From Parasporobacterium paucivorans DSM 15970 (lineage in GTDB: Bacteria > Bacillota > Clostridia > Lachnospirales > Lachnospiraceae), in NCBI RefSeq assembly GCF_900141895.1, contig NZ_FQYT01000008.1:1-64000 (forward strand): 64,000 nt of DNA, given 5' to 3'. The position numbers and the translations under genes are program-made. Below, one piece after another: positions 33,226 to 42,852 of this stretch (positions within the stretch are counted from its first letter, which is position 1; each line of letters begins with the position of its first letter). The notes below the pieces were generated by a model, which saw only the letters and a list, made by a program, of their open reading frames with translations, did not search any database and was not told the origin of the DNA.

Positions 33226-33546
33226 CTATTTTCTTTTTGTACCCACATAACTTCCAAATCCACCAGCTACATTTATAACTTTGTAGCCCTCTTTTGAAAG
33301 TGCCCGGACCGTTCTGGCGCTCCGGGCGCCCGACTGGCACATAATGTAATATGTCTTATCCTTTAATAGATATTTTCCAGGGTTGTTCTGCAGCTGTCCC
33401 ATGGGAATGTTTTTTGCAGTCAGAATGGTTCCGCCCCTGAGCTCTCCCGGTTCCCGTATATCAATTAATTCAATTTTTCCGATCAATCCATCAATATCAT
33501 TGACATGTATAACCTCAGTATCACTTTTTTTCAAAAAATCAAACAT
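33226..33546 (-). CDS. Rhodanese-like sulfurtransferase domain protein
   Basis: The 106-residue single-domain protein has VIHVNDIDGLIGKIELIDIREPGEL and the active-site loop YIMCQSGARSART, with the catalytic Cys. It is typical of stand-alone GlpE/PspE-like proteins. It is followed by the CcdA-TlpA fusion, so a sulfur/thiol link is plausible. AGGAGG precedes the start. Confidence 0.9.
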   Translation of the reverse strand: MFDFLKKSDTEVIHVNDIDGLIGKIELIDIREPGELRGGTILTAKNIPMGQLQNNPGKYLLKDKTYYIMCQSGARSARTVRALSKEGYKVINVAGGFGSYVGTKRK

Positions 33547-33622
33547 AAATTTATCCTCCTTGATTTGCCGCTTTCTATTTGTTTAAATTATATCAATTCT
33601 GGATTTTATATCTGTGACTTTG

Positions 33623-34753
33623 TCACATCTGGATTGTCTTCACATTGATTCCGTTAACCTCGACCTGATCGCTGACTGCTATTACAATACACTTACGTCC
33701 ATCCACCATTTTTGTCTCCACTAGATCCAGCCTGTCCGGATTAACCTTGATGACAACATCCGCCGTCTTTACTTCAAATGTCCTTGTATTAATTAAATTG
33801 GAGGCCTGCAGTGTTTTATTTCCGCCTGCTTTTTCTTCAAAACTGTCATCAAAACCTGCCAGTTTATCCTGTGAAACACCGCTTTCCGTCAACAGAGTTT
33901 TTACCTCTGCCTTATTCAGCGTGGCCGGCTCCGGCATATCCTTATTTTCTTCAATAATTTCACTGATTTTTTCATGGATATTTCGGATTACATCATATTC
34001 GCAATCGTCTCCCAGAGTTTCCTCCAGCAATTCCTGAAATGCCTGTTTTTGAATCCCTGCGGAAAGGGGAACCTCACAGCCAAACATCTGGCCTACAAAC
34101 TCATCCTTCAGCTCGTCGGAATCTTTCGAATAATATAAAACAGAATGAATATCCGTGGAGCGGTCATTATATGCCGGAAAAAGAAATCCGTTTAAGGGCG
34201 TACCTACAACCCAGTCCTGGATTCTTCCCTGGAACAGTTTTGTATCCGGGTTATAACTCAATCCCGGCTTGGAAAGATTCACCGGACAAATGGAACAAAG
34301 TACATGGCTGTACACCTCATCTGAAGCATCTTCCAACATAATCCTGTCGCTGGATTTACCCGGGATATCATAATTGCCATACACCAGAAGGATAAGATAA
34401 TTTCCGACATAATCATAGATTTGAATCATTCTTTCAAAGAATTCGTCGATCATCGCCTCATCTTTCAGTTCACTGTTTCTTAATCTCAAAAGAAAATCCT
34501 GCGTTCCTCCTTCAAATTCCTCTTTCATTGGAAAATCCAGATTCAAGAGGTTTTTTCCTATGGTTCCGGACAATGTTTTTTTCAATATTTCAAAGTATTT
34601 AAAGGTCTCCTCTTCGGGCAGGCATAAAAAGGTCTCTTGAAGCTTTGTTTTTATTTCTTTTTCGCCATCGACATAACAGCCGCATATCTTAGTGATTGAA
34701 CTGTTCGTGTGTGTAAATTGTTTTTTGATTTCCGCTATTTCGCTCTTTGTCAT
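33623..34753 (-). CDS. DUF4317 family protein
   Basis: The 376-residue protein has the DUF4317 pattern common in Lachnospiraceae: MTKSEIAEIKKQFTHTNSSI at the N-terminus, ICGCYVDGEKE, LLVYGNYDIPGK and a central VLCSICPVNLSKPGL. There is no membrane segment. Function is unknown. Confidence 0.8.
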   Translation of the reverse strand: MTKSEIAEIKKQFTHTNSSITKICGCYVDGEKEIKTKLQETFLCLPEEETFKYFEILKKTLSGTIGKNLLNLDFPMKEEFEGGTQDFLLRLRNSELKDEAMIDEFFERMIQIYDYVGNYLILLVYGNYDIPGKSSDRIMLEDASDEVYSHVLCSICPVNLSKPGLSYNPDTKLFQGRIQDWVVGTPLNGFLFPAYNDRSTDIHSVLYYSKDSDELKDEFVGQMFGCEVPLSAGIQKQAFQELLEETLGDDCEYDVIRNIHEKISEIIEENKDMPEPATLNKAEVKTLLTESGVSQDKLAGFDDSFEEKAGGNKTLQASNLINTRTFEVKTADVVIKVNPDRLDLVETKMVDGRKCIVIAVSDQVEVNGINVKTIQM

Positions 34754-34836
34754 CTTATGTCCTCTTTTTCCTGTTATTCAATAAAGCCGGAAGGAAAGTC
34801 AAAACCAAAACTTGTCCTTCCAAGCACAAATTAAAA

Positions 34837-34864
34837 GCCAGCATCTGCAGACGCCGGCTTTTTT
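34837..34864. terminator. Bidirectional terminator after the zinc-ribbon small protein
   Basis: AAGCCAGCATCTG and CAGACGCCGGCTT pair with two mismatches. T runs flank both sides. Confidence 0.7.
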
Positions 34865-34872
34865 GTTAAAAC

Positions 34873-35199
34873 CTAAATATCGTTCTTTTCCCATTCAGCC
34901 TTGAACCTTTCAAGTTCATCTTCCATTACCGGAATGAAGGTTCCGGTCGCACCGCACTGGAGGCAGATGTCATTCTTGAAGCCCTGGTCCGTACATTTTT
35001 CTGCGACTTCCTGGACACACCCATAATTGCCGCACTTAGAGCACCTGAAAATAGGATTTTTACAGATATGTTCTTTCTTGATACCTTTACAGGTTGCAAC
35101 ATGGGCCTTTTCCTCTTCTGTCATCTCAAGATGAGGTTTGATGTTCAGCCTTACACCTCCACGATGCCATAATTGGTTATTTGGAAATACTTCAGGCAT
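34873..35199 (-). CDS. Small zinc-ribbon protein
   Basis: The 108-residue protein has multiple Cys pairs (CKGIKKEHIC, CSKCGNYGC, CTDQGFKNDICLQCG), likely binding one or two Zn2+. An acidic helical C-terminus (DELERFKAEWEK) follows. No enzyme motif is evident. It has its own promoter and terminator. I do not recognise the family by name. Confidence 0.65.
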   Translation of the reverse strand: MPEVFPNNQLWHRGGVRLNIKPHLEMTEEEKAHVATCKGIKKEHICKNPIFRCSKCGNYGCVQEVAEKCTDQGFKNDICLQCGATGTFIPVMEDELERFKAEWEKNDI

Positions 35200-35291
35200 A
35201 AAAAATCACTTCCTTTCCCTCTTGCAAGAAAATTCTGCCAGTAACTTGTTAATGGGTCTGCATGACGTCTGTAGTCTTTACTTATGCGTTA

Positions 35292-35320
35292 ATTGTAACA
35301 CAATTATTCTGTAAGTACAA
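35292..35320 (-). promoter_or_regulatory. Promoter of the zinc-ribbon small protein
   Basis: Minus strand: TTGTAC (35320-35315), a 17-nt spacer, TACAAT (35297-35292). Confidence 0.55.
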
Positions 35321-35400
35321 TCCTGCGCATCCAAAGTATTTGAGATCCGATTACGGTGTTGCATTGCCATTTCCATGAAAACACTGCTTTGGACCAGCCG

Positions 35401-36195
35401 CTACGCCTCCCCCTTTTTTTCGGATTCTTCCTCTTTTTCCCTTTCAAAAAGGAGCCCCAGGTTTTTCTTAAGCTGCTTCAGTTCAGACATGTATTTCCTG
35501 GATGACATTTTAGGAAAGGCTTTCATAAGTCTCTTTTTCCCAAAAAAATCCCGTCTGATGAGTTTTTCCCTCTGTTCCTTTATCTCTTCTGCTTTTACCA
35601 CCATCTTCATGCTCTCAGAATATAGAAACTCACCTATGTCATCTGAAATATCATGAAACTTTCCTGCAATCCGGTTAAGCTCGGCCAGCTGCCTGTTAAG
35701 CCTCAGCACTGTCTGAACAGTCGCCAGAATGTCGATCAGCAATATACTGTATAAAACGATAAGTACGGCATACACTGCCTTATTCGGCAGGATTTCAATC
35801 AGTCGGACAAGACCCGGATGAACTATCTTAATCATGAACAGACAGGCAAATCCCCAGAATAGAGAAAACTTAATACAGATATATCCCAGGAAATTAAATG
35901 GTTCATCTGAATAATCCCACCATCTTTCATTAAATGCCTTTTCCAATAACCATCCTGAGGCAAGCTCAACAATTGAAGTCAGCAGAACCGCGCCAAAAAA
36001 CAAAAGAAGCGGATTTTCCTGAACCGGAGACAGAATCCTGACTACTGCAATCACCCCGAATCCATACACCGGACATAGAGGTCCGTTCAAAAATCCCCGG
36101 TTGACAAATTTCCCCGTATCAACAGCTGCATATACGACTTCCGTAATCCAGCCCGCAAATGCATAAAACAAAAAAAAGCACAAATACTCGTACAT
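35401..36195 (-). CDS. PF06541-type membrane protein (putative ABC-transporter type IV)
   Basis: The 264-residue protein has about five N-terminal membrane helices with CFFLFYAFAGWITEVVYAA and GPLCPVYGFGVIAVV, the signature of PF06541. A charged, probably coiled-coil C-terminal part (residues 170-264) ends in EKEEESEKKGEA. The family is widespread in Firmicutes and no substrate is known. It is divergent from the PucR regulator. Confidence 0.8.
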   Translation of the reverse strand: MYEYLCFFLFYAFAGWITEVVYAAVDTGKFVNRGFLNGPLCPVYGFGVIAVVRILSPVQENPLLLFFGAVLLTSIVELASGWLLEKAFNERWWDYSDEPFNFLGYICIKFSLFWGFACLFMIKIVHPGLVRLIEILPNKAVYAVLIVLYSILLIDILATVQTVLRLNRQLAELNRIAGKFHDISDDIGEFLYSESMKMVVKAEEIKEQREKLIRRDFFGKKRLMKAFPKMSSRKYMSELKQLKKNLGLLFEREKEEESEKKGEA

Positions 36196-36343
36196 CTTGA
36201 GTCCTCCTGTCAGAATTCTGGAACACCCCTCCTTTCCAATTCTGGTTTTGTATTATATAATACCATTATATTGACATTTTGAGAAATAGGATTTTTTTTA
36301 TTTTATGTTATAGTCAAGAAAAAATGTATGCGAGGTGTCTACA

Positions 36344-37888
36344 ATGAAATTATCTTTGATGCTGATTCACGAGAACCTTCGGAGTCCTTCCGGAATATTA
36401 AAAGTGCCTGAACTTCCAGGACCTTTTTATGATGGCGTGCGGGTTTTACCCATGACTCCTCAGGATTTAAATGCGAATTACATTTATGTGGACCTGCATC
36501 GGGTTTCAAAACAATACAATCCGGAAACATGGGATGCGGTTGCTTTGATCAGTACGCAAAACCAGACAGCGGCCATACATTCCATCACATTTCAGGAGAA
36601 TTTTTTCTCGGACGACATTCTCAATCAGATTATTGATATATTTGACAGGTTTGAGCACTGGGAAAATGCAGTCAAAGAAGCCCTGCTGGACAAAAAACCG
36701 CTTGTGGATGTATTGAATCTGTGCCGGATGGTCACACGTGAAACTGTCTACGTTACAAATCTCAGCCTGAAAATGATTGCACACACCACTCCTACCATTA
36801 TGGGAGATATAAGCGCAATATGGCATTACCAGGAGAAGTACGGCTACATGCCCCTATACGTGGTCAAATCTCTGCTGGACAGCGGAGAGCTTGATCGAAT
36901 AAATTCATTTAAAAACGCCTTTTCTTTTCCTACCAAGGCTTTTAATCTTCCCTATACCTGCCGCAATATATTCTGCGACAATGTCATCAGGGCCCATATC
37001 TTCATTGTCAGCATTTACAGCCCTCCCTTACAGACGAACAAGGAAATTGCCGATGTTCTGGGTCGCTTACTTGTTGGATACATAAAGGATAATGTGGATT
37101 TTTTCTCCCTGAACGGACTTCTTCATGAGCACTTCTTCCGCGATGTAATCAGCGGAAATCTTGTGGATCATTCACTGATCCAGCAGCAGCTCAGTTCCAT
37201 CAACTGGAATATAAACGGCGGCTATGCTCTGTTTGTAATGGAAAAAGAGAATAATCCTTCCGAAACGGTCCGAATTTTGAGCCATTCCATGGAAAGACAC
37301 AATTTCGAATGCAAATCCTTCGAGTTCGAAGACAACCTGATTGTCGTATTCCATGTTGAAAGGGACCATTATAAATTAGGCAGAATCCAGGACTTACTGG
37401 AAGAATTTCTGCTTACGCACCATTCCAAAGGGGCCTTCAGCAAATGGTTTGCCAGCTTCAATGACATGAAGGTATACTACCACCAGGCAAAAGTCATAAT
37501 CTCGTTCTGCAAAAATATCACAAATAATAAAAACCTGTTTATCGAAGAAGAGTTCGGGCTCTATGGCTTCATAAAAGCCGGACTGGAGAACCACAGCGCC
37601 ATTGAGGTATGTCATCCCGGAATAATCGCACTCTATGAGCATGACAAACAGAATTCGACGGAATATCTGGAGACTCTTTTCCAGTACCTAGTTTGTGACC
37701 GTAATGTCGTGAAAGCAGCAAAAACATTGTTCATTCACCGAAATACCATGAACTACCGCATGGAAAGAATCAAATTGCTGATTGATTTCAATGAAGAAAA
37801 TCCAGATATAAAGAGTTATATTCTGATGTCTATTTATATTTTAAAATATGTTTTAAAAACCCGGCACCCTGACCTGCATCTTCAATAA
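36344..37888 (+). CDS. PucR/CdaR-type transcriptional regulator
   Basis: The 514-residue protein lacks a membrane segment and ends with the PucR helix-turn-helix (VVKAAKTLFIHRNTMNYRMERI). It has a GGDEF-like central region (VEFSLNGLLHEHFFRDVI). An N-terminal sensor part of about 250 residues is unrecognised. The start at 36344 follows GAGGTG. It converges with the UroD-like gene at 37962, and such pairs often place the regulator next to its target. Family members sense purines, sugars or sugar acids; the ligand here is unknown. Confidence 0.85.
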   Translation: MKLSLMLIHENLRSPSGILKVPELPGPFYDGVRVLPMTPQDLNANYIYVDLHRVSKQYNPETWDAVALISTQNQTAAIHSITFQENFFSDDILNQIIDIFDRFEHWENAVKEALLDKKPLVDVLNLCRMVTRETVYVTNLSLKMIAHTTPTIMGDISAIWHYQEKYGYMPLYVVKSLLDSGELDRINSFKNAFSFPTKAFNLPYTCRNIFCDNVIRAHIFIVSIYSPPLQTNKEIADVLGRLLVGYIKDNVDFFSLNGLLHEHFFRDVISGNLVDHSLIQQQLSSINWNINGGYALFVMEKENNPSETVRILSHSMERHNFECKSFEFEDNLIVVFHVERDHYKLGRIQDLLEEFLLTHHSKGAFSKWFASFNDMKVYYHQAKVIISFCKNITNNKNLFIEEEFGLYGFIKAGLENHSAIEVCHPGIIALYEHDKQNSTEYLETLFQYLVCDRNVVKAAKTLFIHRNTMNYRMERIKLLIDFNEENPDIKSYILMSIYILKYVLKTRHPDLHLQ

Positions 37889-37901
37889 AAATATCCAACG
37901 C

Positions 37902-37939
37902 AAAAACAGCAGCCCGTATCGAAGGGGACTGCTGTTTTG
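37902..37939. terminator. Bidirectional terminator between pucR-like and uroD-like genes
   Basis: AAAACAGCAG and CTGCTGTTTT pair around a GC-bearing loop. T runs are on both strands. Confidence 0.8.
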
Positions 37940-37961
37940 TATTGGAGAAAATTAAAAGCCT

Positions 37962-38933
37962 TTATTTGTAGACATCTTTTCTGAAGCTGTCCAGCTCATC
38001 ATTGATGATTTTCATTTGGTCCGGTCTTACCAGAACAAATGACGGAATATAGCACCCACCTTCAGCCAGTTCCGTTACTTCCTGACGTATGGAAGCCCTC
38101 AGCTGCTCTTCTGAAAGATGTCCTGCAGCTTCCAGTACATCATATTTCTGCATATCCAAAAACGTATTGTATACAACTTTATTCCCGGTGATCTTTTTCA
38201 GTTCCTTTATATCATTTATAGACATTAACTGAATGGAATCCACCTGTAAATCTTCCACGACTTCAGGCACAAGATCCTTAATCATTCCATCTGAATGAAG
38301 CTCGAATATTATCCCTTTGCTTTTGACGTGGTCGACAATGGTCTTTGTATGAGGTTTGATAAGCTTTCTCCACACTTCCGGTGAGAAGAACAGGCCTCTT
38401 TGTGTGCCCCAGTCATCATGATAGCAGATGATGTCCGGTTTATAATACTGTGCTAACTTATCCACCAATTTGCATTTGTACTCTGCAATTGCGCCAAAAA
38501 GTTCATATACTTCTTCCGGATCCGTAAGAAGTGCACAAAGCGCATTTTCAAATCCCATCAATACGTGAAGACGTTCGAACAAACCATTATGAATCATCTG
38601 ATACAGAGCATTGTTTTCTCTGTCAAAAACCGGAATCCTGTCTGTTTTTGCAGCTTCTTCCCAGTCAAATGCATCCAGGTCCGGAAATTTTACAATTTCT
38701 CTCCATTCACTGACATCCTCCAGTATAAATTCCGGTCCTGGTACAGGAGCCGGATCCCCTGGCTTGAAGGTCCATTGACATCCAAACCAATCTTCTCCCC
38801 CCTGGCTTTTTGGTGGTCTTTCATAGTAGCCTGCAACTGGTACATTATTGATTATCCCCGTCCCGAATCTTGGCAGATACTCCGGCTTTTCATGATGAAA
38901 CAGCTTAAGTACATTTTCTTTTTCAGATAACAT
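37962..38933 (-). CDS. Uroporphyrinogen decarboxylase (URO-D) family protein (second copy)
   Basis: The 323-residue protein has URO-D barrel features, with CYHDDWGTQRGLFFSPEVW and FELHSDGMIKDLVPEVV. It begins MLSEKENVLKLFHHEKPEYLP, as in the methyltransferase branch. It is shorter than and only distantly similar to the 437-residue copy at 498. No haem genes surround it, so a methyl-transfer or demethylation role is inferred. It stands alone behind a 3'-side terminator, next to the PucR-like regulator. Confidence 0.72.
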   Translation of the reverse strand: MLSEKENVLKLFHHEKPEYLPRFGTGIINNVPVAGYYERPPKSQGGEDWFGCQWTFKPGDPAPVPGPEFILEDVSEWREIVKFPDLDAFDWEEAAKTDRIPVFDRENNALYQMIHNGLFERLHVLMGFENALCALLTDPEEVYELFGAIAEYKCKLVDKLAQYYKPDIICYHDDWGTQRGLFFSPEVWRKLIKPHTKTIVDHVKSKGIIFELHSDGMIKDLVPEVVEDLQVDSIQLMSINDIKELKKITGNKVVYNTFLDMQKYDVLEAAGHLSEEQLRASIRQEVTELAEGGCYIPSFVLVRPDQMKIINDELDSFRKDVYK

Positions 38934-39129
38934 ATTTTATTCCTTTCCTTTCTCAACCTTGCGGTTAATATCTCCTCTGTTTATGATATCTACATTGTCG
39001 CATTTTTTTATCAAATCTTCAACTAAATCCATGCACGAATAATATTTTTGTTATTGTACACGAATGCACAATGGCTGCTACATGCACCTTCTATTTAGAA
39101 ACTGGACTATCCTCCACCCGCTGGAATTT
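38934..39129. other. Upstream region of the second UroD-like gene
   Basis: AT-rich, with a possible -35 TTGATA about 75 bp before the start codon but no clear -10 hexamer. I see no gene and no repeat here. Confidence 0.5.
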
Positions 39130-39184
39130 AGCAAAAAAAAGACCACCCGGCGTATATGCAATATGGCATATATGCTGGGTGGCT
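39130..39184 (-). terminator. Strong terminator of the rex-yebC operon
   Basis: CCACCCAGCATATATGC pairs with the downstream GCATATACGCCGGGTGG (two mismatches). On the minus strand it is followed by TCTTTTTTTT. It lies beyond the tandem repeat, so the repeat would be transcribed as yebC 3' UTR. Confidence 0.9.
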
Positions 39185-39457
39185 TTACTCGTCCCTTCGT
39201 TTGCCTTCGGCTAACTCCTGGGACTTCATAAAAATCCTAAGCAAACAGGCGATTTTACTCGTCCTTCGTTAGCCTTTGGCTAACTCCTGGGACTTCATAA
39301 AAATCCTAAGCAAACAGGCGATTTTACTCGTCCTTCGTTAGCCTTTGGCTAACTCCTGGGACTTCATAAAAATCCTAAGCAAACAGGCGATTTTACTCGT
39401 CCTTCGTTAGCCTTCGGCTAACTCCTGGGACTTCGTAAAAATGCTCTTGCAAGCAAG
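39182..39457 (-). repeat. 69-bp tandem repeat, four units, downstream of yebC
   Basis: Units begin at 39182, 39251, 39320 and 39389. The second and third are identical; the first and fourth differ at several positions. Each contains the hairpin GTTAGCCAAAGGCTAAC (minus strand) and, in the yebC frame, ends in GACGAGTAA, the same codons that end yebC. The pattern suggests duplication of a piece anchored at the gene end. Confidence 0.9.
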
Positions 39458-39462
39458 CATTT

Positions 39463-40191
39463 TTACTCGTCCCAATTATGATATACTTCCTGGACGTCGT
39501 CATCGGCATCCAGCAGGTCCATGGTTTTGTTGAAGTTTTTGATGTCTTCTTCGCTGGTAAGTTCAACGTAGGTCTGGGGAATCATGGTTACTTCGGCACT
39601 GGCTAAAGGAATTTTCTGTGTTTCCAATGCTTCTTTGACTTTTTCAAAATCTTCCGGAGCAGTTAAAATCTCATAACTGTCCTCTTCATTATTCAGATCC
39701 TCCGCTCCTGCTTCGATTGCAATCATGAGCAGTTCGTCCGGATCCATATCAAATTCTTCTTTGTCTATGATTATCATGCCTTTTTTATCAAACATAAAGG
39801 ATACGCATCCTGGCGTACCAACATTGCCTCCGCCTTTTGTAAAAGCATTCCTTACATTGGCAGCCGTCCTGTTTTTGTTATCCGTCAGAGCATTTACAAT
39901 GATAGCAGTGCCGCTAGGACCGTAGCCTTCGTAGGAAACATACTCATAAACCACGCTGCCCGCGTCCCCGGCTGCTTTTTTGATTCCTCTTTCAATCGTG
40001 TCATTAGGCATATTGTTTGCCTTTGCCTTAGCAATAATCTCACGTAATTTGTTGTTGTTATTTGGATCCGCGCCGCCATCTTTTACAGCTACGGCAATTT
40101 CACGGCCAATAATGGTAAAAATCTTACCTCTGGCAGCATCATTTTTTTCTTTTCTATGTTTAATGTTTGCAAACTTCGAATGTCCCGACAT
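39463..40191 (-). CDS. yebC: YebC/PmpR family protein
   Basis: The 242-residue protein begins MSGHSKFANIKHRKEKNDAARG, the invariant N-terminus, and contains YEGYGPSGTAIIV. It is full length. YebC-type proteins act in translation of polyproline stretches and/or transcriptional control. It is the last gene of the rex operon, 2 bp after the CNNM/CorC gene. Its stop codon abuts a 69-bp tandem repeat. Confidence 0.96.
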   Translation of the reverse strand: MSGHSKFANIKHRKEKNDAARGKIFTIIGREIAVAVKDGGADPNNNNKLREIIAKAKANNMPNDTIERGIKKAAGDAGSVVYEYVSYEGYGPSGTAIIVNALTDNKNRTAANVRNAFTKGGGNVGTPGCVSFMFDKKGMIIIDKEEFDMDPDELLMIAIEAGAEDLNNEEDSYEILTAPEDFEKVKEALETQKIPLASAEVTMIPQTYVELTSEEDIKNFNKTMDLLDADDDVQEVYHNWDE

Positions 40192-40193
40192 GT

Positions 40194-41567
40194 TTAAACC
40201 CTTTCTTCGCTGATTTCGTTATTTTCTGTTCCCTCTTCCGGAGAATCACCCGCCGGCGGAGTTATTTTTACTAAAGATATCATTTTGTTTTCTACGCTAA
40301 TAATCTCATAATGATAACCATCCACATACAGATCATCCGGTTTATCATCTTCGGAGGGAATCCTGTCCAGTCTTGAAATAAGGAATCCATTTAATGTATC
40401 ATAATCCTCCTCATTGAATTCAACCTTGAGGACATCTTCCAGGTCCTCCAAAAACATGCTTCCTTTGACCAGGTAGCTGCCATCCTCCTGATAAATAATA
40501 TCTTCTTCATCGACGTCATATTCATCCAGAATATTTCCAACGATTTCCTCCAATATATCTTCCATGGCGATGAGGCCGGCAACCTGTCCGTATTCGTCCA
40601 CCACAATTTCGATATGGATTTTATTGGACTGCATGTCCCTGAAGAGAACATCCAGCTTACGTGTTTCCGGAATGAAATGAGCTTTTCTTAACAATCCCGG
40701 TATCTTGGAAATTGGCATATCCCTAAAAGTTATATCCTCGTTGTATATCATGGCGTCCTTCAGGTGAAGAATGCCCAGCACATTATCTATGGCTTCCTCG
40801 TATACAGGAAATCTTGAATTTGATTCATTTAAAATGTAAGTGACTGTTTCAGACAGAGTCATATCCCCATTTATGGCAACGATATTCTTCCGGTGGGTCA
40901 TTATATTTGCGGCTTCCTTATCTCCCAGCTCAAAGATATTGTTTATCATCTCCGCTTCACTGGCCAGAATCGTACCTTGTTCGTGGCCTTCATTCACCAT
41001 GGACATGATTTCTTCTTCCGTGACTTCTTCCACTTCCTCATTCAGTCCCATTCCAAACATCTTTAGAATTCCTTTAGTCAGAATATTTACGACTGAAGTA
41101 ATTGGAGTGAAAACCACCATCAGAAATGAAACGATATCAACCAGTGAAAAACACCAGCCTTCAGAATATCTGGACGCAAGCTTCTTAGGTATCAGAACGC
41201 CAAAAGATAACACCAGAAACAGGATTATCAAGGTCACAATTATGTAAGAAACCGGTATGACCAGCCAGTTTCCTGTCAACTCCTTCAATGCCCAGTCAGA
41301 AAGCATTCCTCCGAATTCATTCAAGACAATAATGCCTATCAAAATATCAGTAATGAAGCTTATGACCTGGATCGTACCTACAAATCTGGCAGGCTTATCA
41401 ATAATTGCCTGGACTCTCTTTGCCTTTCCGCCACCCTGTCCATCGCGTTTTTCGAGGGACTGATCCGAAATATTCTGTATGGCAGATCCAAAGCCGTACA
41501 GAATCATGTTAATGATTATGCATACAATAAGTAAACCTATACTTGATAACGGGCCGCCATCATCCAT
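40194..41567 (-). CDS. CNNM/CorC (HlyC/TlyC) family membrane protein with CBS domains
   Basis: The 457-residue protein has four N-terminal membrane helices (DUF21, residues about 5-185). Two CBS domains follow (THRKNIVAINGDMTL through VDEYGQVAGLIAMEDILEEIVG), and a CorC_HlyC domain (DGSYLVKGSMFLEDLEDVL). The family mediates Mg2+/Co2+-related ion transport or resistance. An AAAGGAG stands before the start. It follows alr by 65 bp. Confidence 0.92.
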   Translation of the reverse strand: MDDGGPLSSIGLLIVCIIINMILYGFGSAIQNISDQSLEKRDGQGGGKAKRVQAIIDKPARFVGTIQVISFITDILIGIIVLNEFGGMLSDWALKELTGNWLVIPVSYIIVTLIILFLVLSFGVLIPKKLASRYSEGWCFSLVDIVSFLMVVFTPITSVVNILTKGILKMFGMGLNEEVEEVTEEEIMSMVNEGHEQGTILASEAEMINNIFELGDKEAANIMTHRKNIVAINGDMTLSETVTYILNESNSRFPVYEEAIDNVLGILHLKDAMIYNEDITFRDMPISKIPGLLRKAHFIPETRKLDVLFRDMQSNKIHIEIVVDEYGQVAGLIAMEDILEEIVGNILDEYDVDEEDIIYQEDGSYLVKGSMFLEDLEDVLKVEFNEEDYDTLNGFLISRLDRIPSEDDKPDDLYVDGYHYEIISVENKMISLVKITPPAGDSPEEGTENNEISEERV

Positions 41568-41632
41568 TTATAACATCTTCTCCTTTAGTTGTATTCAGCT
41601 ATATAAAGCAAAATATACCATTTAGTGTCTGT

Positions 41633-42847
41633 TTAGTCAATTTTTTTCTGGTCTTCCCAGGCGCTGATATCGTATTTATCATGAAAATAATCCTTTGTGC
41701 ATACAATACGATCGTGCCTAAAGTATACCCGGGGCACCCTCTTGCCTATGTCACACACAAATTCATAATTGAATGTGCCTGCAAGCTCTGCCAGTAATTC
41801 AACGGTTATGATTTCCTCATTATCTCTTCCGATAATCGTAACCTCATCATCCTCTGCAACATCCATAATACCGGTTACATCGACCATGATCTGGTCCATG
41901 CATACGCGTCCGATTATCGGAGCCTTGCATCCCCGGATGAGGACATGGCCTTTATTGGACAGGCTTCTCGGATACCCATCCCCATAACCAATCGGAATAG
42001 TCGCAACCTTCGTTTCCTTATCTGCTATAAAAGTCGAACCATAGCTGACACCTGTTCCCGGTTCCACAGACTTCAACTGTACAATATGGCTTTTCATATA
42101 AAGCGCCGGCTTCAGCACAACCTTTTCCTTCATTACCTCATCGGAAGGATATAAGCCGTATATTGCAATTCCAGGTCTGACAGTCGTAAAATTAATATCT
42201 GAAAGATCCAGGATGCATGCGCTGTTGGAGCAATGAGTAGTTGGAATGTTTATTCCTGCTTCTTCGAGTTTAAGGATAAAAGCTTTGAATCTATCCAGCT
42301 GGCTGTTTACCGAAGTCTTATCCGATTCATCCGCTGCGGAAAAATGTGTGAATATTCCGTCGATACGAATGTTCTTCAATCTGGAAATCCCGATTATGGA
42401 ATTCAGAGATTCTTCGTTATCCTTGAATCCAATCCGGCTCATACCGGTATCTAGCTTGATCTGGATTTTAGCTGCTTTATTAAGTCCTCCGGCCCGCCTG
42501 TCTATCCCATATGCTGTTTTCTCATCAAATATAGTCAGATCAATGTCGTTAAGTATTGCCTCCTCATACATGGAGTGATGTGTATGTCCCAGTATATAAA
42601 CCGGTTTGTCAATTCCGTGCTCTCTGAGGCTTATCGCTTCATTAATGGTAGCAACTGCATAGGAAGCCACCAGACCGTCAATTGTTTTTGCCACCGGAAT
42701 GGCTCCATGACCGTAGCCATCTGCTTTGATGACAGCTGTTATGGTCGTGTTTGGGGATATCGTCTTTTTAAGCGCCGACACATTGTCATAAACTGCATCC
42801 AGATTTATTCCCGCATATACCCTGTAGTACTTTTCTATCTCGTCCAT
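41633..42847 (-). CDS. alr: Alanine racemase
   Basis: The 404-residue enzyme carries the PLP lysine motif AVIKADGYGHGA (residues about 38-50), the C-terminal VCMDQIMVDVT segment and the IPIGYGDGYPRSL region with the catalytic Tyr. It interconverts L- and D-alanine for peptidoglycan. I start at ATG 42847 with GGAG upstream; the frame to 42856 uses TTG and overlaps nnr. Confidence 0.96.
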   Translation of the reverse strand: MDEIEKYYRVYAGINLDAVYDNVSALKKTISPNTTITAVIKADGYGHGAIPVAKTIDGLVASYAVATINEAISLREHGIDKPVYILGHTHHSMYEEAILNDIDLTIFDEKTAYGIDRRAGGLNKAAKIQIKLDTGMSRIGFKDNEESLNSIIGISRLKNIRIDGIFTHFSAADESDKTSVNSQLDRFKAFILKLEEAGINIPTTHCSNSACILDLSDINFTTVRPGIAIYGLYPSDEVMKEKVVLKPALYMKSHIVQLKSVEPGTGVSYGSTFIADKETKVATIPIGYGDGYPRSLSNKGHVLIRGCKAPIIGRVCMDQIMVDVTGIMDVAEDDEVTIIGRDNEEIITVELLAELAGTFNYEFVCDIGKRVPRVYFRHDRIVCTKDYFHDKYDISAWEDQKKID

Positions 42848-42852
42848 TTTAA

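Noticed and set aside
39182-39457. CRISPR array from the 69-bp repeats
   Set aside because: The units are directly adjacent with no unique spacers, are too long for CRISPR repeats, and no cas genes are near.
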